A DNA stretch of 64,000 nucleotides, from assembly GCA_015066565.1 (NCBI GenBank), contig SVOB01000001.1, positions 186,001-250,000 on the forward strand, in the 5' to 3' direction. The first letter of the stretch is position 1; every line of letters begins with the position of its first letter. Source of the DNA: Oscillospiraceae bacterium. GTDB lineage: Bacteria; Bacillota; Clostridia; Oscillospirales; Acutalibacteraceae. The position numbers and the translations under genes were made by a program. This document shows, one piece after another, positions 29,283 through 37,430 of the stretch. The notes under the pieces were generated by a model. That model ran no database searches. It saw only the letters and a program-made list of their open reading frames with translations, and was not told the DNA's origin.

Positions 29283-32054
29283 TTAGTCTAAATCTTCAAA
29301 CATTGCTGTTTCAATCAGTCTTGAGCTTTTGTTATCGGTAGTTTCTTCATCCTTGGAATTATCGTAATCCCACCAACCTTTTCTTACAATGTCAGAAATA
29401 CGTTTATTCTTTCTTGTTATAATAAAAATTATCAGTAGGAGAATAAGCGTAAATACTGAAATCAAAGCTCCGTAAATAAGACCCTGGGGCATAAACTTAA
29501 ACTCAACGGTGTGTTCGCCTTCAGTTAAATCAAAGGCAAGAAAAGCGTTTGAAACGGCGTAATAATCGGTCTTTTTACCGTCAACAAAAACAGTCCAGCC
29601 CTTGTCGTAGGGGATTGAAGTAAACATAACTCCGTCATAAGTCATATTTACTTTTCCCTTAACGTCAGTTTCTTTAAAATCAATATCATAAACCGAATTT
29701 TCGTTGATAATATTAAAGCCTCTGATAAAGTTATCAATATTCAAGCCTGCTGCATAGAACTGAATGGTTTCGTCGCCCTTATCCTCGGGAATATTTGCCT
29801 GAATGAAAATGCTTTCGCCTGCGTTATGGAAGCCAAGGTCAATAATATTGAAATTATTATCCATATTCTGACTTCTTTCAAGAAAATCGCCTGAAATTGT
29901 AACGGACTTTGCATTTCTCGATTTAAGATAGATATAAACGTTTTCATCCTTAGGAACAACAATTTCGATAGTGTATGATGCTGCGTCGCCGCTGTGTTCC
30001 TTATTGGCGTTCATTGAGCCCGATTCAATTTCGCCCGGATAGAATTCAAAAATATTATTGTAACTGACATATTCTATCGGTATATAATCAAATACGTTTT
30101 CAACTCCCGAAGCAGCCTCAAACCAATCGGACTGAAGAACAAACGGGCTTTTTACTGACGAGGTTTCCCAATCTTTCATTTCGTCTGTAACGCCGTATGC
30201 CAAAGGTAAGGCATACTTGTTTTTATATGCAAAATAAGTGTCGTTACCGCATACATCCTCGTATAATTCGCCGTTATTAATTGCGTCATCGTTATCAAGA
30301 ACATATTTTACGTCGAACATAGCGTTAAATACTGCGGTCTGGGGATGATAGGTGAAACTGTTTATATAGTTACCCATTAGTCCGAGGTCACGCATAGCGT
30401 TTGAAAGCTTTTCGTTAGCCATCGAAGAGAAAACGGATGTGCCGTTATAATAGTACCAGCTGTTATCCATTCTCGTAAGAAGGTCGCTTTGTTCAAGCCT
30501 GTAAAAACTGTCGTCCTGCTTTTTAACGTTATTATAGACGTTTTCAAAATCATTGTAATTAGCGAGATAATTGGTATGAGATTGACTCATACTGTAATTA
30601 TTGGTATTTGCTACTGCAATTTCCGAACCGCAGGTACAAAGAAGTAATAATGCGACAATTGTATAAGAATAATTCTTGTTTTTAAAAAGCGTGATAATAA
30701 CCGTATAAATACCCGTAAACGCAATTGAAATCCAGAAAGCGATATCTGTTAAATTCTGAACATCAAGTTTTTCTGCGAGAACTATAAAGCCCATAACGGC
30801 AATTCCGACCGTAAGGAAATTCTTAGCCGAATAATCCTTTATATTGTCAAAGGCTTTAAAAGCCATAATGAGTAATATAAAGGAATACATAAACGAAAAT
30901 CTGTAGGGCAAATCATTCGGGAAATGGAAGCCGTGCCAGATATAGTTAAGATAATTAATATTAACGCTTAACAGCATAATGAGAATAAGGCCTATGTGCA
31001 TTGCCTTTTCTTTTATGCTGATTTTTTTATTGAAAAGATAAAGAGGAACAAGCATAACGGTCAGAATACCGCTGTAAATATTCGGCAAAACAACGTCGCC
31101 GCTGCTTCTTATTGTCGGTTCTACACCTGCAAGGTGATTTGAAAGGAAATCAAAAACAGAAAAATACTGTTTATAATCAACGGGAAAGCTTCCCGAGGTT
31201 GCAGAGCAGGCTTTTAAAGCGAAAAATACAGGTATAAGTGAAACAGCGGTAAGCATAGCTGCTAAAACCGAAAATGCCGCAAAACGAATACCGCTTCTTA
31301 AAAATCTTGAATTATTAAATTTTGTTTTAAAGCCGACCTTGTCGCCTTTATATTTTTTTACAAAAACGTCGGTAAAAGAATAGTTAGAAAAATAATATGC
31401 AATAAAATACAGAACAGAAAAAATGCAAACCATATAACCCATATAGTAGTTTGCAAAAAGGGTAACGGAAAGTGAAATACAATAAAGCCAGGGCTTACCC
31501 TTGTTAATAATATTTTGTATTCCGAGCATTACAAGCGGGAAAAGAGCGAGCGCGTCTACCCACATAATATTCCAGTAATAAGCTACAAACCAACCGCAGA
31601 ATACGTAAAGCAGACCGAAGCCTGCTGTTGCAAAATCGTGCTTATTAAAAGTCTTTTTCAGATAGTAGGTAAAGGAGCCTGCGCCAAATGTAGCTTTAAG
31701 TAAAAGCATTGTTGCGATTGCCTGGGGTATTCTCTTGTGACCGAAAAACAGAATAATAGGTGTAATTGGGCTTGAAAGATAGTTAAAATAATTTCCTAAA
31801 AAGTTCCCGCCCAAGCCTGATTTCCAGGAATAAAGAAGAGAATCAAAGTTTTTAAGTCTTTCAAAAAGCTCGCCGAAAAGAGGTCCGTACTGATGATATA
31901 AATCCATTCTGAGAATGGTCATATCGCCGAAAGGACTTACGTCAAAGCAAAAATAGACGAGCAACATAATAAACGCTGCGCATCCGCTTGATAAAAGAAC
32001 ATATCTGTTATTTTTAAGGAGTTTGAAAAGCCTTGAATTTTTAATATTACTCAT
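29283..32054 (-). CDS. YfhO-family polytopic membrane protein
   Basis: 923 residues: about a dozen hydrophobic segments, then a large extracytoplasmic region and a final membrane helix (residues about 860-885) with a charged tail. The first loop DLYHQYGPLFGELFERLK and WKSGLGGNFLGNYFNYL are characteristic of the YfhO family, a GT-C-fold group linked in Bacillus and Listeria to glycosylation of teichoic acids or other surface polymers using lipid-linked sugars. The acceptor here cannot be told. The ATG follows GAAGAGG. It is monocistronic, convergent with uvrA and divergent from spoIIIAA. Confidence 0.83.
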   Translation of the reverse strand: MSNIKNSRLFKLLKNNRYVLLSSGCAAFIMLLVYFCFDVSPFGDMTILRMDLYHQYGPLFGELFERLKNFDSLLYSWKSGLGGNFLGNYFNYLSSPITPIILFFGHKRIPQAIATMLLLKATFGAGSFTYYLKKTFNKHDFATAGFGLLYVFCGWFVAYYWNIMWVDALALFPLVMLGIQNIINKGKPWLYCISLSVTLFANYYMGYMVCIFSVLYFIAYYFSNYSFTDVFVKKYKGDKVGFKTKFNNSRFLRSGIRFAAFSVLAAMLTAVSLIPVFFALKACSATSGSFPVDYKQYFSVFDFLSNHLAGVEPTIRSSGDVVLPNIYSGILTVMLVPLYLFNKKISIKEKAMHIGLILIMLLSVNINYLNYIWHGFHFPNDLPYRFSFMYSFILLIMAFKAFDNIKDYSAKNFLTVGIAVMGFIVLAEKLDVQNLTDIAFWISIAFTGIYTVIITLFKNKNYSYTIVALLLLCTCGSEIAVANTNNYSMSQSHTNYLANYNDFENVYNNVKKQDDSFYRLEQSDLLTRMDNSWYYYNGTSVFSSMANEKLSNAMRDLGLMGNYINSFTYHPQTAVFNAMFDVKYVLDNDDAINNGELYEDVCGNDTYFAYKNKYALPLAYGVTDEMKDWETSSVKSPFVLQSDWFEAASGVENVFDYIPIEYVSYNNIFEFYPGEIESGSMNANKEHSGDAASYTIEIVVPKDENVYIYLKSRNAKSVTISGDFLERSQNMDNNFNIIDLGFHNAGESIFIQANIPEDKGDETIQFYAAGLNIDNFIRGFNIINENSVYDIDFKETDVKGKVNMTYDGVMFTSIPYDKGWTVFVDGKKTDYYAVSNAFLAFDLTEGEHTVEFKFMPQGLIYGALISVFTLILLLIIFIITRKNKRISDIVRKGWWDYDNSKDEETTDNKSSRLIETAMFEDLD

Positions 32055-32084
32055 AAAACGCCTCTTCGATTATTAATACAATTT

Positions 32085-32113
32085 AATATATCATATTTCT
32101 TTTTATGTTTCAA
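32085..32113 (-). promoter_or_regulatory. SigA promoter of the yfhO-like gene
   Basis: Minus-strand TTGAAA (32108-32113) and TATATT (32085-32090) with a 17-bp spacer; about 25 nt of leader precede the gene. Confidence 0.65.
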
Positions 32114-32130
32114 TAAATATCTGTTTTTTT

Positions 32131-32159
32131 GCATATTAAAGGACAAGTCGCCATAAAGA
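32131..32159 (+). promoter_or_regulatory. Probable SigE promoter of the spoIIIA operon
   Basis: GCATATT (32131-32137) matches the SigE -35 consensus KMATATT exactly. After 14 bp comes CATAAAGA (32152-32159), close to the -10 CATACAHT. The spoIIIA operon of Bacillus is driven by SigE in the mother cell. The predicted start falls very near the ribosome binding site (32165-32170), leaving an unusually short leader. No comparable SigA hexamers are seen. Confidence 0.62.
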
Positions 32160-32176
32160 TTAATGAGGTGAATAAA

Positions 32177-33199
32177 ATGCTTAGTGAAAAGAACAGATTT
32201 GACCAGGTATTATCTGTTATAAGCACAAGAATAAAGTTGATTTTATATCAGTTAAATGAAAAGCAAATAACTGACTTAAGAGAAATAAGGCTAAGGGTTA
32301 ACAGACCGCTTGTACTTGTTACCGATAGCGGTTCATGCTTTTTAACAGATAAAGGAAAGGAAACTAAGCTTTTTTCCGAAAGCTGTGTAACAGTAACTGC
32401 TCAGGAAATTTCCGATACAGTCAACAGAATTTGCAATTATTCGCTTCATTCAAACCAACAGAATATAAATAACGGATTTGTAACAATTAACGGCGGACAC
32501 AGAGTGGGTCTTGTCGGAACAGCGGTTTTAAACTCAGATAATACCTACAATGTAAAGGATATCAGTTCAGTAAATATTAGAATTTCAAGACAGGTTTTCG
32601 GGGTTTCGGAAATTATCACCGAAGCTCTTTTTCAAAACGAACTTCCTAATACTATAATTGCAGGACCGCCTTCAAGCGGAAAAACAACTGTTTTACGTGA
32701 CCTTGCCTACAGAATTTCAAGCGGGTTTTGCTTTCAGTATGTTAAAACGGTTGTAGTTGACGAAAGAGGGGAGCTGAGCGCTTCTCAGAACGGTATTCCC
32801 CAAAATGACCTTGGTTTAAACACCGATATTCTTATTAACTATAAAAAATCAACTGCGGTTGAAATTGCAATCCGTTCAATGTCTCCGGAATATATAATCT
32901 TTGACGAAATCGTTTCAACCGAAGATGTTAATGCAATAAAAACGGGACTCAATTCAGGGATAAAATTTGCGGTAAGCGTTCACGCCGAAAACATAGATGA
33001 CTTAAAAGAAAAACAGATTATAAAAGATTTAATCGAAACAGGATTTTTCGATTATGCGATTATTCTATCTTCTTTTCCGAAGGTTTGTACCGTAAAAAAT
33101 ATATATAAAATTGAAAAAAAAGAAAATGAAATTAATTGGATTGATATTGATTCTTATTTGCTTTGTAATGACGGGTCAACTTTTAAGATTACAGTTTAA
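32177..33199 (+). CDS. spoIIIAA: Stage III sporulation protein AA (ATPase)
   Basis: 340 residues, a secretion-type (GspE/VirB11-like) ATPase. Walker A is TIIAGPPSSGKTTVLRDLAY near residue 160, and IIFDEIVSTED is the Walker B region. It is proposed to energise the SpoIIIA-SpoIIQ channel between mother cell and forespore. ATG 32177 is preceded by GAGGTGA. It is the first gene of an intact eight-gene spoIIIA operon, the clearest sign that the organism makes endospores. Its 3' end overlaps spoIIIAB. Confidence 0.95.
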   Translation: MLSEKNRFDQVLSVISTRIKLILYQLNEKQITDLREIRLRVNRPLVLVTDSGSCFLTDKGKETKLFSESCVTVTAQEISDTVNRICNYSLHSNQQNINNGFVTINGGHRVGLVGTAVLNSDNTYNVKDISSVNIRISRQVFGVSEIITEALFQNELPNTIIAGPPSSGKTTVLRDLAYRISSGFCFQYVKTVVVDERGELSASQNGIPQNDLGLNTDILINYKKSTAVEIAIRSMSPEYIIFDEIVSTEDVNAIKTGLNSGIKFAVSVHAENIDDLKEKQIIKDLIETGFFDYAIILSSFPKVCTVKNIYKIEKKENEINWIDIDSYLLCNDGSTFKITV

Positions 33200-33629
33200 A
33201 GGCAGAGTTGAATATCTTGAAAAAACGATTCTGATGATTGAAATAATACAGACGCAATTAAGTTTTGTAAACAGCGATATTACGTCATTATTAATTATGC
33301 TTTGCGAAAATCGGTCGTTAAACAAACTTGTTTTTATAAAAAAATGCAAAGAGCTAATCAATAATGATATTCCGTTTGAAAAAGCCTGGGAAGAGAGTAT
33401 TAAATCATTTTCTTCTTCGCTTTCAAATAATGATAAAAGTATTCTTATTTCCTTTGGCTCTCAACTCGGAAAAAGCGATTTACAGGGTCAGATTAATAAC
33501 TGTTTACTGCATAAACAAAGACTTGAATTTCAGTTGAACAACGCTCAATCCCAAATGAAAAAATACGGTAACCTTTGTTTCAGGCTCGGTTGCCTTTCGG
33601 GAATTTTAATGATGATTATTTTTTGCTGA
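33126..33629 (+). CDS. spoIIIAB: Stage III sporulation protein AB
   Basis: About 167 residues, with an N-terminal membrane helix (LIGLILILICFVMTG), a helical middle and a C-terminal hydrophobic segment (GCLSGILMMIIFC). This is the layout of SpoIIIAB, which resembles GspF-like platform proteins. The start is uncertain. ATG 33126 aligns best with the short N-terminus of Bacillus SpoIIIAB and overlaps spoIIIAA by 74 bp without a good binding site; TTG 33111 and ATG 33168 are alternatives. It belongs to the mother-cell channel complex. Confidence 0.85.
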   Translation: MKLIGLILILICFVMTGQLLRLQFKGRVEYLEKTILMIEIIQTQLSFVNSDITSLLIMLCENRSLNKLVFIKKCKELINNDIPFEKAWEESIKSFSSSLSNNDKSILISFGSQLGKSDLQGQINNCLLHKQRLEFQLNNAQSQMKKYGNLCFRLGCLSGILMMIIFC

Positions 33630-33640
33630 CGGAGAAAACA

Positions 33641-33835
33641 ATGGATATAACATTTCTTTTAAAAATAGCGGCAATCGGTCTCATAGTTGCCGTTCTTTAT
33701 CAGGTGCTTGCCCGCTCAGGCCGTGAAGAATACGCTATGCTTACGGCTTTAACCGGAATAATTGTAATTCTTGCTATGCTTTTACCGAATGTTCTTGAAT
33801 TATTGAATTCGGTTGAATCGATTTTTAATATATGA
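33641..33835 (+). CDS. spoIIIAC: Stage III sporulation protein AC
   Basis: 64 residues with two hydrophobic helices (LLKIAAIGLIVAVLYQVLA and TGIIVILAMLLPNVL), the normal size and layout of SpoIIIAC. ATG 33641 follows GGAG (33631-33634) with good spacing. A longer frame starting at 33575 overlaps spoIIIAB and is rejected. It overlaps spoIIIAD by 4 bp and should lie in the mother-cell membrane around the engulfed forespore. Confidence 0.9.
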   Translation: MDITFLLKIAAIGLIVAVLYQVLARSGREEYAMLTALTGIIVILAMLLPNVLELLNSVESIFNI

Positions 33836-34215
33836 TTAAAATCCTTTGCGTTTCGGTTGTTTCCGTTGTCTTTCTTCAGATACTTAAGCAATATAAAAGT
33901 GACTATGCAATTATTTTTAAGCTGGCAGTAATTGTTTTTATCGGTTTTTTAATAATCGAAGAACTTAATTCTTCAGTTTTAAAGTATTCTTTCATAACTG
34001 ATTTAAGCGACAATCAGATTTCCTATTTTCCAATCATTATAAAAGTTCTCGGCATAGTAATTATAACCCAATTAGGTTCAAATATATGTAAGGAAAGCGG
34101 CGAAGAATCGCTTTCAATGCTCGTTGAATTAATCGGTAAAGTTACAATTCTTATTATTTGTATTCCGCTTATTGAAGCTTTATATACTCTTGTTAAAGGA
34201 TATCTTGAATTATAA
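33832..34215 (+). CDS. spoIIIAD: Stage III sporulation protein AD
   Basis: 127 residues with four hydrophobic segments. LAVIVFIGFLIIEELN and the C-terminal TILIICIPLIEALYTLVKGYL fit SpoIIIAD, a paralogue of SpoIIIAC. The ATGA overlap with spoIIIAC shows translational coupling. It ends 1 bp before the chosen spoIIIAE start. Part of the SpoIIIA channel; its individual role is not well defined in any species. Confidence 0.9.
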   Translation: MIKILCVSVVSVVFLQILKQYKSDYAIIFKLAVIVFIGFLIIEELNSSVLKYSFITDLSDNQISYFPIIIKVLGIVIITQLGSNICKESGEESLSMLVELIGKVTILIICIPLIEALYTLVKGYLEL

Positions 34216-34216
34216 A

Positions 34217-35341
34217 ATGAAGAATTTTAAATTTGTTTTTATTATTATTTCAACCATTGTTTTAATATTTGTTCTTTCTTTTTCATCATTTGCGTTTGAT
34301 GAAACGGCTTATGAAACGTTTGATGACAGCGGAGCTTACGAGGTTTTTGATTCGCTCGACGAAGAAACAAAGGAAATATTAAGCGATTTAGGAATTGAAG
34401 ATATTAATGCCGAAAGCGTTTTTAAAATAAGTCCTAAAAGAATAGTTGAAGAAATAATAAAAATAGTAAGCGGAAAACTTGCAGAGCCGATTAAACTGTT
34501 TTTTACTTTATCTTTAATTCTTATTATTGAATCGGTATTTAAAAGCGTTTCAAATGAAGAAAAGAATTCTATTTCCGAAATAATTTTTATTCTTCTTATA
34601 TCCACTGCGGCTGCCGTTCCTTCATACGAGGTTATAACTTTTGCGGCTTCATTTCTTTTGACGGCAAGTGATTTTCTTATTTCTTTTATTCCCGTATATG
34701 CGTTCCTTTTGTCTTCAAGCGGAAATATTACTCAGGCACTGAATTTCAATACTCTTCTTTACGGCGCATCTCAGTTGATAATAAGCGTTTCAAAAAATAT
34801 TCTAATTCCCGTTATGGGCGTTCTGATGAGTTTGAATATTGCTTCGTCAGTTAACCCCATTTTACCGTTAAATAAAATAACCGGTACTTTTAAAAAGGTT
34901 GTAACGGTAACGCTAACTTTAATATCGACTCTTTTTATCGGCTTTCTTTCATTTAAAGGCAGCGTTGCCGCTTCCGTAGACGCTCTGACGGTAAGAAGTA
35001 TCAGAACCGTATCGGGCTCTGTAATTCCTTTTATAGGCTCTTCTCTTGCCGACGCTTATTCTTCTGTTTTAGGCTCTTTAAAACTTATAAATAACTGCTT
35101 TGGTTTTTTAGGAATAATTACAGTTTGCGTTCTGACTCTTCCCGTTATAATTGAGCTTTTACTGTATTATTTTTCACTTCATTTAGCTTCGGTAACGGGA
35201 GAAATGCTCGGTTGTGAAAGCTCGAAAATACTTGAGGGAATGGCAGGAGTAATCTCTATCGTAAATGTTATTGTCATTTTTGTTTCCGTTATTTTTACGG
35301 TTTCAATCGGCATTGTTCTGAAAGCGGGTGGCTCAGTATGA
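34217..35341 (+). CDS. spoIIIAE: Stage III sporulation protein AE
   Basis: 374 residues. A signal-peptide-like N-terminus (VFIIISTIVLIFVLSFSSFAF) precedes an acidic extracytoplasmic stretch and six to seven membrane helices, as in SpoIIIAE (about 399 residues in Bacillus). ATG 34217 is used; AAAGGA lies 16 bp upstream, rather far, and a TTG at 34205 is closer to it. It is the largest membrane component of the complex. It overlaps spoIIIAF by 4 bp. Confidence 0.92.
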   Translation: MKNFKFVFIIISTIVLIFVLSFSSFAFDETAYETFDDSGAYEVFDSLDEETKEILSDLGIEDINAESVFKISPKRIVEEIIKIVSGKLAEPIKLFFTLSLILIIESVFKSVSNEEKNSISEIIFILLISTAAAVPSYEVITFAASFLLTASDFLISFIPVYAFLLSSSGNITQALNFNTLLYGASQLIISVSKNILIPVMGVLMSLNIASSVNPILPLNKITGTFKKVVTVTLTLISTLFIGFLSFKGSVAASVDALTVRSIRTVSGSVIPFIGSSLADAYSSVLGSLKLINNCFGFLGIITVCVLTLPVIIELLLYYFSLHLASVTGEMLGCESSKILEGMAGVISIVNVIVIFVSVIFTVSIGIVLKAGGSV

Positions 35342-35778
35342 ATACGTTATATTCATTCGCTTTGTCCTTTACAGTATGCTCGTTTGCCGTTCTTATTATA
35401 AACTACTTATTTCCTAACGGAAACGTAAAAAAAACAGCGTCTTTAGTTCTTTCTCTTTATGTTCTCGTTTCAGTTATAACTCCGTTGAAAACCTTAAATA
35501 AAATTGAGTTAAGCATAAGTGGAAATGAGGAAGACGAAGAAGTGATATTAAACGGTACTGCGTCTGCGGTTAAAAGCAGATTGCGTATGTTAACTGACAA
35601 AGTTTTAAAAGAGCAGGGAATAAATAATTACGAATTGAAAATTGATGTTTCAATGGATGAAAACGATATAGTAATTGAGCGATTTACGGTTTTACTTGAG
35701 GATATTACCGACAGTGATACTATTAAAAATGAAATTAGAGAGAAAACAGGCATTGAACCTGAAATAGATAAATTCTAA
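35338..35778 (+). CDS. spoIIIAF: Stage III sporulation protein AF
   Basis: 146 residues: two N-terminal membrane helices (ending in VLSLYVLVSVITPLKTL) followed by a soluble domain with a ring-building-motif pattern near the C-terminus (NNYELKIDVSMDENDIVIERF). This matches SpoIIIAF. The GTATGA junction overlaps the spoIIIAE stop by 4 bp. Channel component facing the intermembrane space. Confidence 0.9.
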   Translation: MNTLYSFALSFTVCSFAVLIINYLFPNGNVKKTASLVLSLYVLVSVITPLKTLNKIELSISGNEEDEEVILNGTASAVKSRLRMLTDKVLKEQGINNYELKIDVSMDENDIVIERFTVLLEDITDSDTIKNEIREKTGIEPEIDKF

Positions 35779-35785
35779 GGAAAAT

Positions 35786-36319
35786 ATGATGATTAAAGAG
35801 TTCTTTGATAATATTAAAAACAGAATATTTGAAAATAAAAAGCTTATGTTAATTGTTTCGTTGGGAGTAATAGGAATCATTCTTATTTCCTTTTCCGAGT
35901 TCAAAACAAAGGCAACAAAGCCTGTAGTTGAAAATGAAAACGAAGAAAAAGAAACGGTTAATACCGATTATGCAAAAAATCTTGAAGAAAGATTGACTGT
36001 TCTTATTTCTTCTATTGAAAATGCAGGTCAGGTAGAGGTAATGATAACGCTTAAAAGCACTGATGAAAGCGTATATGCAGTAAACGAAAACATAAAAAAT
36101 GACGACAGAAGTAATAACTATTCAAGTAATTACGTAATAATTGATAACAAAAGCGAAAAGGAGGGAATTAAGCTTAAAGTTTTAGAGCCGGAAATAAGGG
36201 GAGTTGCTGTTGTCTGTACCGGAGGGGATAATCCCGAGGTAGTTTCTCAGATAACCGATACAGTTTCAACAGTTCTCGGCATCGGCTCAAATAAGGTTTC
36301 GGTAGCAAAAATGAAATAA
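35786..36319 (+). CDS. spoIIIAG: Stage III sporulation protein AG
   Basis: 177 residues: a short cytosolic N-terminus, one membrane helix (LMLIVSLGVIGIILISF), a linker, and a C-terminal ring-building domain (RLTVLISSIENAGQVEVMITL through VSQITDTVSTVLGIGSNKVSVAKM). SpoIIIAG forms a large ring in the space between mother cell and forespore. Tandem ATGs at 35786 and 35789 are both possible; AAGG at 35777-35780 spaces slightly better with the second. Confidence 0.93.
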   Translation: MMIKEFFDNIKNRIFENKKLMLIVSLGVIGIILISFSEFKTKATKPVVENENEEKETVNTDYAKNLEERLTVLISSIENAGQVEVMITLKSTDESVYAVNENIKNDDRSNNYSSNYVIIDNKSEKEGIKLKVLEPEIRGVAVVCTGGDNPEVVSQITDTVSTVLGIGSNKVSVAKMK

Positions 36320-36331
36320 CGGAGGTAAATT

Positions 36332-36895
36332 ATGAAAACCTTAATTCTTAAACGGAAACAGGTTATTATCCTTTTTCTGACCTTAACGCTTTGCGCGGCA
36401 ATTGTTATTAACTGGTATTATACGGGTAAAGGCAATTTGCCGTCCGTTCCTCAAAAACAGGAAGAAACTCAGAATCTCGGCGAAGCTAAGCAGGTTTCAA
36501 AGGAGTCTGAAGCCGTTGAGGTATCGGCTCAACAGAATTATTTTACAAACGCAAAATTAAAAAGGGATTCACAAACAGACGAGTCAAAGGACATTTTAAC
36601 TGAAATTATAAACAGTAAAGACTCGGGTGACGCTTCTGTAAAGGACGCCCAGCAAAAACTTAATGTTATAATAGACAACAGTAAACTTCAGGTTGACAGT
36701 GAGAACATAATATCTGCAAAGCTATCCTGTGAATGTCTTGTGATAATCAATAACGATTCGGCTCAGGTGATGATTCCCGAAAAGAGCCTTGATGACAGTT
36801 CCGCAATACAAATAAAAGAGGTTATTCTGTCGAAAACAGGCTTACCTGCAGAAAAAATATCAATAATCGGCGTAAAAAATGTTGTAGAAAAATAA
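36332..36895 (+). CDS. spoIIIAH: Stage III sporulation protein AH
   Basis: 187 residues: one N-terminal membrane helix (VIILFLTLTLCAAIVINWYY), a polar linker rich in Q, E and S, and a C-terminal YscJ/FliF-like domain (EIINSKDSGDASVKDAQQ onward). SpoIIIAH binds SpoIIQ across the intermembrane space to link the two cells. GGAGG precedes the ATG. It is the last spoIIIA gene; a promoter and structured leader for nusB begin within 6 bp of its stop. Confidence 0.93.
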   Translation: MKTLILKRKQVIILFLTLTLCAAIVINWYYTGKGNLPSVPQKQEETQNLGEAKQVSKESEAVEVSAQQNYFTNAKLKRDSQTDESKDILTEIINSKDSGDASVKDAQQKLNVIIDNSKLQVDSENIISAKLSCECLVIINNDSAQVMIPEKSLDDSSAIQIKEVILSKTGLPAEKISIIGVKNVVEK

Positions 36896-36900
36896 AAATA

Positions 36901-36909
36901 TGCTATAAT
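36901..36909 (+). promoter_or_regulatory. Extended -10 promoter before nusB
   Basis: TGCTATAAT combines a TG extension with a perfect -10 hexamer (36904-36909). The -35 region is weak (TTGTAG at 36882-36887, 16-bp spacing). It allows nusB and downstream housekeeping genes to be expressed apart from the sporulation operon. Confidence 0.65.
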
Positions 36910-36956
36910 GTAGGTGCTATTTTAAAAACCGACCTGTCGGTTGAAACTGCACCTAC
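36910..36956 (+). promoter_or_regulatory. Nested inverted repeats in the nusB leader (operator or RNA element)
   Basis: Outer arms GTAGGTGC (36910-36917) and GCACCTAC (36949-36956) are perfectly complementary. Inside them lies a second palindrome, AACCGAC-CT-GTCGGTT (36927-36942). I recognise no riboswitch class. The outer left arm overlaps the predicted transcription start, so a DNA operator is as likely as an RNA fold. Confidence 0.5.
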
Positions 36957-36974
36957 TGAATTTAAGCTTGATTG

Positions 36975-37011
36975 ACCTTCGCTTTATTCTTTAGGGCGAG
37001 GGTTTATTTTT
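36975..37011 (+). terminator. Terminator / attenuator between spoIIIAH and nusB
   Basis: ACCTTCGC (36975-36982) pairs with GCGAGGGT (36996-37003) with one G-U, followed by TTATTTTT. AGGAG for nusB begins at 37012, right after the T-run. It can end spoIIIA transcripts and could also act as an attenuator for the promoter at 36904. Confidence 0.75.
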
Positions 37012-37022
37012 AGGAGTTTTTT

Positions 37023-37430
37023 ATGACACGAAAAGAAGAAAGAGTTCAGGCATTCACACTTATTTTTGAAAAAATATTCAATAGCGAAAGCAGTATCGAC
37101 GAGCTTATTGAAAACGCTTGTGAAGCCGATGAAATTGAAGTAAGCACCTTTGCAAAGATGGTGGCTTTTACAGCTTGTGAGAAACAGGAAGAAATTGATT
37201 CGCTTATTTCCGAGTATTCTCTTAACTGGAAAATTAATCGAATTCCCAAGGTTTCGCTTTCCATTCTTCGACTTGCAATCTGTGAAATGCTTTATGTTGA
37301 CAGCGTTCCCGTTAATGTTTCAATTAACGAGGCTGTTGAGCTTGCTAAAACCTTTGCTTCAACGGACGACGCTTCATATATCAACGGCATTTTAGGCTCA
37401 ATTGCTAAGAAAATAGACGGTGAGAAATGA
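37023..37430 (+). CDS. nusB: Transcription antitermination factor NusB
   Basis: 135-residue all-helical protein. The N-terminal TRKEERVQAFTLIFEKIF and the C-terminal block IPKVSLSILRLAICEMLY with VPVNVSINEAVELAKTF are NusB signatures. With NusE/S10 it binds boxA of rRNA leaders and keeps RNA polymerase from terminating. AGGAG lies 7 bp before the ATG. It overlaps the next gene by 4 bp. Neighbouring acc, asp23 and folD genes found around nusB in Bacillus are missing here. Confidence 0.94.
   Translation: MTRKEERVQAFTLIFEKIFNSESSIDELIENACEADEIEVSTFAKMVAFTACEKQEEIDSLISEYSLNWKINRIPKVSLSILRLAICEMLYVDSVPVNVSINEAVELAKTFASTDDASYINGILGSIAKKIDGEK

Noticed and set aside
36910-36956. Fluoride or preQ1 riboswitch in the nusB leader
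   Set aside because: Conserved core sequences of these classes are absent, and the downstream genes do not fit.
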